Assembly: GCA_017619375.1 (NCBI GenBank)
Contig: JAFZSL010000039.1
Location: forward strand, 1 to 64,000
Origin: Prevotella sp.
GTDB taxonomy: Bacteria; Bacteroidota; Bacteroidia; Bacteroidales; Bacteroidaceae
DNA length: 64,000 nucleotides
Reading direction: 5' to 3'
The position numbers and the translations under genes are program-made. Every line of letters begins with the position of its first letter. Position 1 is the stretch's first letter. Below, one piece after another: positions 28,976 to 36,855 of the stretch. Under the pieces are notes generated by a model. That model saw nothing but the letters and a program-made list of their open reading frames with translations, did no database searches and was not told the DNA's origin.

Positions 28976-29283
28976 AAAAAAGCTAAAGGTATGTTATATT
29001 GATTCTATTGTTCCTTTATGGCATGGCAAAAGCCGAATGATTTGCAAAAGTACGCAAAAAAATCCTCTTTCATTGCAAAATGACAAGAAAAAAAGCTTTT
29101 GTTGAAAAATATTATACAATCGTTTCCATTTCACTTCATTTCTGTCATTGCCGACTTTCACCAAGCAGCCCACTTGAAAGAGTCGGGGGATTGGACATAA
29201 TGACACGCCAACCCACTTGGTCGGGAAACAAAAAAAGTGTAAAACTTGTTGGTTTTTGAGGTTTTATTCCTACCTTTGCCGCC
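28976..29283. other. Divergent promoter region between trpB2 and msrC
   Basis: AT-rich 308-bp gap. It holds a minus-strand -7 box TACTTTTG (29045-29052) for the TrpB2 gene and a plus-strand TACCTTTG (29271-29278) only five bases before the msrC ATG. Neither has a TTTG at exactly 19-21 nt. Nothing else was recognised. Confidence 0.5.
29271..29278 (+). promoter_or_regulatory. -7 box abutting the msrC start codon
   Basis: TACCTTTG ends five bases before the ATG at 29284. If used, transcription starts at or just before the start codon (leaderless mRNA). A CTTG lies at 22-nt spacing. Confidence 0.45.
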
Positions 29284-29825
29284 ATGAAACAAACGAGCAC
29301 CTCCAGCCCTTCTGAAGAGAAGTCGCCATCGCCCGCACAGACCCTTGAAGAATCCGCCCGCCGCCGCGAGGCATACGCCACCTTGCTCCCCCAGCTACGC
29401 AGCCTGGTGGAAGGCGAGCGCAACTACATCGGCGTTCTTGCCAATGTGACCGCCTTGCTTCGACAGACCTTCGGCGAACGTTTCTTCTGGGTGGGTTTCT
29501 ACCTGGTGAGCGACGGGCAGTTGCGCCTTGGTCCGTTCCAAGGCACCATGGCCTGTTTCAGCATCGCCCGCGGACGCGGCGTATGCGGCACGGCATGGGA
29601 GCACGACACCACCATCATCGTGGACGATGTGGAACGCTTTCCCGGGCACATCGCCTGCTCCTCGGAGTCACGCTCCGAAATCGTGGTGCCCATTCACGAC
29701 AGCTACGGCCGTGTCACCGGCGTCCTCGACATCGACTCCTGCGAGTTGTGCGCGTTCGACAATGCCGACCGTGAGGGTTTGAAGGAAGTATGTCGTTTGC
29801 TTGACATTGAACAATTCGACACAAA

Positions 29826-29835
<10 letters not shown>
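29284..29835 (+). CDS. msrC: Free methionine-(R)-sulfoxide reductase (GAF-domain fRMsr)
   Basis: Reduces free methionine-R-sulfoxide in the cytoplasm as part of oxidative repair. The 183-residue protein is a single GAF domain after a Ser/Glu-rich head of about 25 residues. The three cysteines of the family are in place: Cys91 (TMACFSI), Cys101 (GVCGTAW) and Cys125 (HIACSSESRSEIVVPI); FFWVGFYL and GVLDIDS are further fRMsr marks. The head is longer than in E. coli YebR, so a later start is possible, but no better ATG with a ribosome-binding site was seen. It overlaps the next gene by 10 bp. Confidence 0.9.
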
Positions 29836-30787
<952 letters not shown>

Positions 30788-30794
<7 letters not shown>

Positions 30795-31876
30795 CCGTAG
30801 ATGGCCTTGAGCTGTTCGCCAAGCCTCTCTCCCCTCAGGTCGTAAGCGACGATGCATCCCTTGCCATCCAGCAATACGTTAGAGGGGATGGCTATCACCC
30901 CGTAAGCATCGGAAGCGGCGCACTCCCACCCTTTCAGGTCGGAGATTTGCGGCCAGTCCATTCCCATTTTCTCGACGGCGGCCTTCCATTGGGCCTCGCT
31001 CTGGTCAAACGACACGCCTACGATTTCAAAGCCATCCTTGTGGTATTTGACGTAGTTCTCCACGACGTTGGGCATCTCCTTCCTGCAAGGGCCACACCAA
31101 CTGGCCCAGAAGTCCACCAACACGTAATTTCCCTTCCCACACCAATCGCTCAGGTGGCAAAGGCCTCCTTTGAGATTGCGCATGGCCAGGTCGGTGAAGA
31201 GCCTTCCCGGCTGTTTCTTCTCCAGTCCCTTGGCATATTGTATGGCGACGTTCATCCTGGGATGACTCATATAGGGTGCGCCGTCGACGAGCCACGGCTT
31301 CACCTGGTCGTAACTCATCTCCATGAACATGTCGGGCAGAAAGGCAGCAGGCACCATCGTGCCGGCATAAGGTTTCAACATCTCGATGCGTCGGGCCACG
31401 CGGACAGCCTTCAAGTCGGCCATCTGCTGTCGAGCGAACTTCGTGTCTCCCTCTTCCTCCAGTTTGATCAAATCCTCCATTTTCCCCTTGAACACGCGGT
31501 CGAGCGAGTCGAGTGCCAAGTCGCACTTCATGGTCATCTCATTGAGTGACGAACCTTTCACCTTGCGCGCCACCAAATCGATGTCAAGGGGGACGAGGTC
31601 GGCGAAGAACGGGACGAGGTATTCCCTCCCCCCAACGCCATACAACCCATCCTTCTCAACAGGCAGCGTGGTGTCGAATTTTCCTTCTCTCACGGGAATC
31701 TTGGCCATGATGAACCCATGTGACAAGTCAACCACCAATACGGAGTCCTTCCCCTCGGGGCATATTCCTGTCAAGTGCATCTTGTCTTGAGCCTGTGCCA
31801 TACCAGCGACAAGCAACATGACAAGCACCGACATCATTTTTCTCATCATATCAAACATATTGTCAAAAACATTCAT
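30788..31876 (-). CDS. Exported thioredoxin-like thiol-disulfide protein (TlpA/ResA type) with an N-terminal DUF4369-like domain
   Basis: The product (about 362 residues) starts with an export signal (MMRKMMSVLVMLLVAGMAQAQ). Residues about 30-130 look like the DUF4369 domain common ahead of thioredoxin folds in Bacteroidetes. The C-terminal thioredoxin domain (about 225-360) has the active site FWASWCGPCRKEMPNV and the cis-proline loop GVIAIPSNVLLD. It probably reduces disulfides of exported proteins. The start is uncertain: a GTG at 31882, ATG at 31876 and ATG at 31846 are in frame; a -7 box at 31887-31894 lies just upstream. Confidence 0.88.
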
Positions 31877-31886
31877 TTTCACTGCA

Positions 31887-31894
31887 CAAAAATA
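31887..31894 (-). promoter_or_regulatory. -7 box close to the thioredoxin-like gene start
   Basis: TATTTTTG on the minus strand ends 10 bp before the ATG at 31876 and 4 bp before an in-frame GTG at 31882. No spaced TTTG. The leader would be almost absent. Confidence 0.4.
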
Positions 31895-31935
31895 ACATTT
31901 TTATTTTATTCCTTCATTATTTTGCAGAAAAAGTG

Positions 31936-31943
31936 TACTTTTG
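31936..31943 (+). promoter_or_regulatory. Likely -7 box of yhhQ-queF
   Basis: TACTTTTG, 50 bp before the yhhQ start codon at 31994; TTTG spacing is not ideal. Confidence 0.45.
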
Positions 31944-31993
31944 CAGTCGATTTTTTCAACAGAGTGCTTGACAACCTCTTAAAAAACAAGAAA

Positions 31994-32683
31994 ATGACAA
32001 AGAACCAACGCAAAGTGAGCGTGCTGTTCCTCTTTTTCAGCATGCTTTTCACGGTTTGCCTTATTACGGCGAACCTATTGGGAACAAAGCAGATAGCATT
32101 AGGCCCCATCAACGTGACCGGCGGCCTGCTGATTTTCCCCGTATCCTACATCATCAACGACTGCGTGTGCGAAGTGTGGGGCTTCCGCAAAGCGCGTCTG
32201 CTGATATGGACAGGTTTCCTGATGAACTTTTTCTTCGTGTCGGTATGCGCCCTTTGCGACGCCATTCCAGGTGCGCCCTACTGGAACAACGACGAAGGGT
32301 TCCATGCCATCTTCGGCCTTGCACCCCGCATCGCCCTGGCATCCTTCGTGGCCTTCCTTGCCGGCAGTTTCATCAACGCCTACGTGATGAGCCGCATGAA
32401 AATCATGTCGAAAGGCAAGAATTTCTCCTGGCGCGCCATCGCCAGCACGTTGTTAGGCGAAGGCGCCGACTCCCTGCTGTTCTTCCCCCTGGCCTTCTGG
32501 GGAGTGATTCCCACCTCCGAACTGCCCATCTTGATGTTGTGGCAAGTGGTGCTGAAGACCACCTACGAGGTCATCGTCCTGCCCCTCACCATCCAAGTGG
32601 TGAAATACGTGAAGAAATATGAGAACGAGGATGTCTACGACAATGGCATAGACTACGGCATCCTTAACATTTTCAACATCTAA
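31994..32683 (+). CDS. yhhQ: Queuosine precursor transporter (YhhQ/VUT family)
   Basis: Inner membrane importer of queuosine precursors such as preQ0 or preQ1. The ATG at 31994 ([20 protein letters not shown]) is preferred over the 73-residue longer open frame because the -7 box lies just upstream of it and the extension is not protein-like. The 229-residue product has about six membrane segments and family marks [32 protein letters not shown] and [20 protein letters not shown]. queF follows 4 bp downstream, so uptake and reduction of the precursor appear linked. Confidence 0.92.
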   Translation: MTKNQRKVSVLFLFFSMLFTVCLITANLLGTKQIALGPINVTGGLLIFPVSYIINDCVCEVWGFRKARLLIWTGFLMNFFFVSVCALCDAIPGAPYWNNDEGFHAIFGLAPRIALASFVAFLAGSFINAYVMSRMKIMSKGKNFSWRAIASTLLGEGADSLLFFPLAFWGVIPTSELPILMLWQVVLKTTYEVIVLPLTIQVVKYVKKYENEDVYDNGIDYGILNIFNI

Positions 32684-32687
32684 CGTC

Positions 32688-33152
32688 ATGGAAGAGTCAA
32701 GAGAGAAAGAAGGGCTGCAAGCCTTGGGCGCAAAGACACGCTACGCCACCGACTACGCCCCCGAAGTGCTGGAGACATTTGAGAACAAGCACAAGGAAAA
32801 CGATTACTGGGTGAGATTCAACTGTCCGGAATTCACCTCTCTATGCCCCATCACGGGCCAGCCCGACTTCGCCGAAATCGTCATCAGCTACATCCCCGGC
32901 GAGCGCATGGTGGAGAGCAAGAGTCTCAAACTCTATCTCTTCAGTTTCCGCAACCACGGCGACTTCCACGAAGACTGCGTGAACATCATCATGAAGGACT
33001 TGGTGAAACTGATGCACCCCAAATACATCGAGGTCACCGGCCTGTTCACCCCTCGCGGGGGCATCAGCATCCACCCCTACGCCAACTACGGCATCCCCGG
33101 CACGAAATACGAGCGCATGGCTGAGGAACGCCTGCTGGGATACAAGTATTGA
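32688..33152 (+). CDS. queF: NADPH-dependent 7-cyano-7-deazaguanine reductase
   Basis: QueF reduces preQ0 to preQ1 for queuosine in tRNA. The 154-residue protein is the short, single-domain type. It contains the catalytic cysteine in [16 protein letters not shown] (near 50) and the QueF motif [20 protein letters not shown] (near 79-98). Start chosen 4 bp after yhhQ. queC, which often sits between these two genes in relatives, is absent here, so the cell may make preQ0 with genes elsewhere or rely on uptake. Confidence 0.95.
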   Translation: MEESREKEGLQALGAKTRYATDYAPEVLETFENKHKENDYWVRFNCPEFTSLCPITGQPDFAEIVISYIPGERMVESKSLKLYLFSFRNHGDFHEDCVNIIMKDLVKLMHPKYIEVTGLFTPRGGISIHPYANYGIPGTKYERMAEERLLGYKY

Positions 33153-33164
33153 GGCGCCATCGCC

Positions 33165-33995
33165 TCACCTTCCCCTTCTCGCTTCCGTCAAGGAGTCAGG
33201 CTTGAGTTTGAATCCTTGTATCCTGTCGTTGAATCGCAGGGTCATGGTGTCTCTCCTGAGCAAGACAAAATCCGCTGTATCGTTCATCAACCTGAGTGAG
33301 TCCAGGCTGTCCCTTGCATTGTAGGAGAAGATGATTCTCCCATTATGAAGATGCCACTCCATATACCTCTTGAGTGGCGGGTAGACCACTGGTCTCTTTC
33401 TGTCTAATGTGGAAGTGGCAGGCGGCCCCCCTGCTGCTTTCACCGTAAAATCCCGCTTGAGGGTGTAGACATATTCCCTTGGCACCATTTCCGACTTGAC
33501 GAAGGAGTCTCTTCTCTGCTCCATTCTTTCCTTTTCCTCCTTTCCCAAATCGTTGGCATTGGAAACAGGGACATGCAATTGTATTTCAGGCATTTCCACA
33601 TAATACCAAGTGCCCTTCACCTGCTCCATGTTGATGGCCAGCAAGACAGTCCTGCAAGTATCCTTTCCAACGACCACCATGGAATCCTCCGGCCCGAGCA
33701 AGAGCGCCATTTTGTCGCCCACCCTTGGTCGTCCGAAGACCTTGCGTTCAACCATCGCATCGAAGATGTAGTAATTGACCGGGTCTCCCCCGGAATCAGG
33801 GAGGAACACCAATATGGAATCCGTGCAGCCATCGCAAGCCAATCCATATATCATGATGTCGGGGTCGTCTTTCGACGACTCATAACTTTTCAGCTGGAGC
33901 TGCCCTTCGGTTGCCTCTTGGTGCTCGCCCGTCTTTTGACAAGCCATGAACACCACCAGCAATGGCAGCAGGAAAAACAAGGAAGAAGGTTTCAT
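33165..33995 (-). CDS. Hypothetical lipoprotein
   Basis: Not recognised. The 276-residue product starts with a lipoprotein signal (MKPSSLFFLLPLLVVFMACQ; lipid-bearing Cys19). Residues about 40-130 (PDIMIYGLACDGCTDSILVF, AMVERKVFGRPRVGDKMALL) hint at a small beta-rich domain. The rest is beta-rich with many charged residues. Two cysteines at CDGC look like a metal or redox pair, but there is no further support. A minus-strand -7 box, TAATTTTG, lies at 34057-34064. It is convergent with queF, with only 12 bp between stops. Confidence 0.7.
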   Translation of the reverse strand: MKPSSLFFLLPLLVVFMACQKTGEHQEATEGQLQLKSYESSKDDPDIMIYGLACDGCTDSILVFLPDSGGDPVNYYIFDAMVERKVFGRPRVGDKMALLLGPEDSMVVVGKDTCRTVLLAINMEQVKGTWYYVEMPEIQLHVPVSNANDLGKEEKERMEQRRDSFVKSEMVPREYVYTLKRDFTVKAAGGPPATSTLDRKRPVVYPPLKRYMEWHLHNGRIIFSYNARDSLDSLRLMNDTADFVLLRRDTMTLRFNDRIQGFKLKPDSLTEARRGR

Positions 33996-34377
33996 CTCTC
34001 TTTCTATTTCGTTATGGATGTCAGGCTCCTTTTCATCATCGGAACCATCAACGCTGCAAAATTAAACAAAAAAAACGAGCCTACAAGGAAAAATTAATGA
34101 TGAAAGAAGAAAAAATAAAAATCAAGAAGGAAAGATGGAAATATGAAAAATGGTGTATGAAGCCACTTTTAGACATCGGAGGACAGCATCATGCCATGGC
34201 TTTATGCATGAAAAGTGAAAAAACATAGGTTTTAGGCAAAAAAAAGACTTTCAAAACTCTAAAGTTGCCAATTATTTTACTATCTTTGCCACGTGAAAGG
34301 CAAACTTTCACTCCTGTTCAAATACGGATTGTAAAACACCTACAAGCCTACATACAAAACTTTAAAACTGATAACGA
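33996..34377. other. Divergent intergenic region before the decarboxylase gene
   Basis: A 382-bp AT-rich gap. It holds a minus -7 box TAATTTTG (34057-34064, with CTTG at 19 nt) for the lipoprotein and a plus TATCTTTG (34281-34288) for the decarboxylase-like gene, giving the latter a leader of about 85 nt. A purine-rich stretch at 34095-34150 is not protein-like. Confidence 0.5.
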
Positions 34378-36156
34378 ATGAAAAAGAAAATCCAGTTCAG
34401 CCTTGTCTACAGGGACATGTGGCAGTCATCCGGCAAATTCCAACCACGCAAAGACCAATTGGAACGCATCGCACCGGTCATCATCGACATGGGATGCTTC
34501 TCCCGTGTCGAAACCAATGGTGGAGCATTCGAGCAAGTGAACCTCCTTGCCGGCGAGAACCCCAACGCCGCCGTTCGCGCTTTCTGCAAGCCCTTCAACG
34601 AAGTGGGCATCAAGACCCACATGCTCGACCGCGGCCTCAACGCCCTGCGCATGTATCCCGTCCCCGATGACGTGCGTCAGCTCCAATACAAGGTGAAGCA
34701 CGCCCAGGGTGTGGACATCCCCCGCATCTTCTGCGGCCTGAACGACACACGCAACATCATCCCGAGCATCAAATGGGCCTTGGAGGCCGGCATGACACCC
34801 CAAGCCACCCTCTGCATCACCACGTCGCCCGTTCACACCGTGGAATACTATAGCCGCATCGCCGACGAGGTGATTGCCGCCGGAGCCGCTGAAATCTGCC
34901 TGAAGGACATGGCCGGCATCGGCCAGCCCGCCATGCTGGGCAAACTGACGAAAGCCATCAAGGACAAACACCCCGATGTCATCATCCAGTACCACGGCCA
35001 TTCCGGTCCGGGCTTGTCGATGGCCTCCATCCTCGAGGTGTGCAACAACGGTGCCGACATCATCGACACCGCCATCGAGCCACTGTCATGGGGCAAGGTC
35101 CATCCCGACATCATCTCCGTGCAAAGCATGCTGAAGAACGAAGGCTTCGAGGTGGCCGACATCAACATGTCTGCCTATATGAAGGCACGCTCGCTGACCC
35201 AGGAGTTCATCGACGACTGGCTCGGCTATTTCATCAACCCTGGCAACAAGCACATGAGTTCGCTGCTTCTCGGCTGCGGCCTTCCCGGCGGCATGATGGG
35301 TTCGATGATGGCCGACCTTGGCGGCATCCATCAGATCATCAACAAGACCCGCGCCAAGAAGGGCGAGCCGGAGTTGAGCATCGACGACCTGTTGGTGAAA
35401 CTCTTCGACGAGGTGGCCTACGTATGGCCAAAGGTGGGATATCCCCCACTGGTCACCCCGTTCTCACAATACGTGAAGAACATCGCCCTGACAAACCTGC
35501 TCACGATAGAGCAAGGCAAGGGTCGCTACGTGATGATGGACGACGCCATGTGGGGCATGGTGCTCGGCAAGAGCGGCCGCATCCCCGGCGAGATTGCTCC
35601 CGAACTGAAAGAACTTGCCGCCAAGCAAGGCAGGGAGTTCACCGACGCCGACCCGCACACACTCATCCCCAACGGCCTTGACGACTTCCGCAAGGAGATG
35701 GACGAGAACGGTTGGGAGTATGGCCAGGACGACGAGGAACTCTACGAGTTGGGCATGCACCCCGAGCAATACCGCAACTTCAAGAGCGGCCAGGCGAAGA
35801 AGAATTTCCTCGCCGACCTCCAGAAGATGAAAGACGCCAAACTCGGCGCGAAACTCACCCCGGAGCAACTCTCCGCTTTCAAGCATGCGAAGGCCGACGC
35901 CATCGTAGCCCCCGTGAAGGGCCAAATCTATTGGGAGTTCAACGGCGACGGCGAATGCGCTCCCACGGTGGAACCCTACATCGGCAAGGAATACAAGGAA
36001 GGCGACAAGTTCTGCTACATCCAAGCCCCGTGGGGAGAGATTGTAGACGTGCCGGCAGCCATCGGCGGTAAACTGGTGGAAATCAACGCCAAGCGCGGCA
36101 GCAAGGTGATGAAGGGCGACGTAATAGCCTACATAGAGAGGCCCAACGACAACTAA
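34378..36156 (+). CDS. Oxaloacetate decarboxylase/pyruvate carboxylase alpha-like carboxyltransferase with a degenerate biotin domain
   Basis: The family transfers a carboxyl group between biotin and pyruvate/oxaloacetate. The 592-residue protein has the TIM-barrel carboxyltransferase domain (SLVYRDMWQSSGKFQPRKDQ, near 9-28; LCITTSPVHTVEYYSRIADE; LKDMAGIGQP; the metal-binding YHGHSGPG) and the conserved PYC/OADA domain (DEVAYVWPKVGYPPLVTPFS, near 340-360). The C-terminal 75 residues keep the biotinyl/lipoyl fold pattern, but the EAMKM biotinylation motif is replaced by YIQAPWGEIVDVPA, with no lysine. It therefore probably does not carry biotin itself. An HD-domain gene follows within 2 bp. 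Confidence 0.85.
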   Translation: MKKKIQFSLVYRDMWQSSGKFQPRKDQLERIAPVIIDMGCFSRVETNGGAFEQVNLLAGENPNAAVRAFCKPFNEVGIKTHMLDRGLNALRMYPVPDDVRQLQYKVKHAQGVDIPRIFCGLNDTRNIIPSIKWALEAGMTPQATLCITTSPVHTVEYYSRIADEVIAAGAAEICLKDMAGIGQPAMLGKLTKAIKDKHPDVIIQYHGHSGPGLSMASILEVCNNGADIIDTAIEPLSWGKVHPDIISVQSMLKNEGFEVADINMSAYMKARSLTQEFIDDWLGYFINPGNKHMSSLLLGCGLPGGMMGSMMADLGGIHQIINKTRAKKGEPELSIDDLLVKLFDEVAYVWPKVGYPPLVTPFSQYVKNIALTNLLTIEQGKGRYVMMDDAMWGMVLGKSGRIPGEIAPELKELAAKQGREFTDADPHTLIPNGLDDFRKEMDENGWEYGQDDEELYELGMHPEQYRNFKSGQAKKNFLADLQKMKDAKLGAKLTPEQLSAFKHAKADAIVAPVKGQIYWEFNGDGECAPTVEPYIGKEYKEGDKFCYIQAPWGEIVDVPAAIGGKLVEINAKRGSKVMKGDVIAYIERPNDN

Positions 36157-36158
36157 AG

Positions 36159-36695
36159 ATGGACTACCGCCCCATCATCGAAAAATACTACCCGGAGGAC
36201 ACCGCCTTGCGGCGCCTCCTCCTCTTCCATAGCCAATCTGTAGCGCGAAAAGCGCTACAGATTGCTGTTTCACACCCGGAGTTGCCCCTCGACCACCAAT
36301 TTATAGAAGAGGCAGCCATGCTTCACGACATCGGCATCTGCCAGACCGACGCCCCAGGCATCCATTGCCACGGCACCCACCCTTACATCTGCCATGGCAT
36401 TCTCGGAGCCGCCATGCTGCGTGCGGAGGGTCTGGAGCGCCACGCTCGCGTGTGTGAGCGCCACACAGGCGCCGGACTCTCCCTGAGCGAAATCGTGAGC
36501 CAAGACCTCCCCCTTCCCCATCGCGACTTCCTCCCGGAAACCATTGAGGAGCAACTCATCTGCTATGCCGACAAATTCTTCTCCAAATCGCACCCGGAAC
36601 GCGAAAAGACGGTGGAGCAAGCGGAAAGAAGCCTCGCCAAATTTGGCGAGGAAGGACTGGTACGCTTCCTTCGATGGAAGGAGATGTTTGGATGA
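36159..36695 (+). CDS. HD-domain phosphohydrolase-like protein
   Basis: The 178-residue product has an HD domain: His24, the His56-Asp57 pair in AAMLHDIGIC, further histidines in HCHGTHPYICHG (near 70-80) and a late Asp in CYADKFFSKSHPE (near 150). HD proteins are metal-dependent phosphohydrolases acting on nucleotides or similar substrates; the substrate here is unknown. It starts 2 bp after the decarboxylase-like gene, so both are likely co-transcribed. Two perfect inverted repeats lie in its coding sequence (36234-36264 and 36632-36651), which is unusual. Confidence 0.85.
   Translation: MDYRPIIEKYYPEDTALRRLLLFHSQSVARKALQIAVSHPELPLDHQFIEEAAMLHDIGICQTDAPGIHCHGTHPYICHGILGAAMLRAEGLERHARVCERHTGAGLSLSEIVSQDLPLPHRDFLPETIEEQLICYADKFFSKSHPEREKTVEQAERSLAKFGEEGLVRFLRWKEMFG
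36234..36264. repeat. Perfect 13-bp inverted repeat inside the HD gene
   Basis: CAATCTGTAGCGC (36234-36246), loop GAAAA, then the exact complement (36252-36264). It encodes QSVARKALQIA in the frame of the HD protein. Confidence 0.9.
36632..36651. repeat. Perfect 20-bp palindrome inside the HD gene
   Basis: CCTCGCCAAATTTGGCGAGG is fully self-complementary and lies near the 3' end of the coding region (encoding SLAKFGEE). Confidence 0.9.
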
Positions 36696-36714
36696 GAAGG
36701 GCAAATGAGTGGCT

Positions 36715-36786
36715 CTAGGAAGACTAGGTAGACTAGAGGCCCTAGGAATACTAGAGACCCTAGGAACACTAGAAGCCATAGGAGTA
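36715..36786 (+). repeat. 9-bp tandem array with CTAG at every unit
   Basis: CTAG occurs at 36715, 36724, 36733, 36742, 36751, 36760 and 36769, exactly 9 bp apart; an eighth unit (ATAGGAGTA) is decayed. Units alternate between CTAGGAAYA-like and CTAGAGRCC-like. It starts 19 bp past the HD gene stop and ends 31 bp before the lptD TTTG box. Confidence 0.9.
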
Positions 36787-36816
36787 GGAAAGAAAACATA
36801 AAAATTGTTTTTTTGT

Positions 36817-36847
36817 TTTGCTTTCCACTCGCTTATTCGTACCTTTG
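36817..36847 (+). promoter_or_regulatory. Promoter of lptD, predicting a leaderless mRNA
   Basis: TTTG (36817-36820), a 19-nt spacer and TACCTTTG (36840-36847). The ATG at 36856 is only 8 bp past the -7 box, where transcription itself would begin. Confidence 0.7.
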
Positions 36848-36855
36848 CCATTCAA

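Noticed and set aside
33962-34228. 88-codon frame in the gap before the decarboxylase gene
   Set aside because: Lys-rich low-complexity translation of an AT-rich intergenic region, crossing a promoter box.
36805-36855. Longer N-terminus for LptD
   Set aside because: The extension covers the promoter boxes, and the signal peptide starts exactly at the ATG at 36856.
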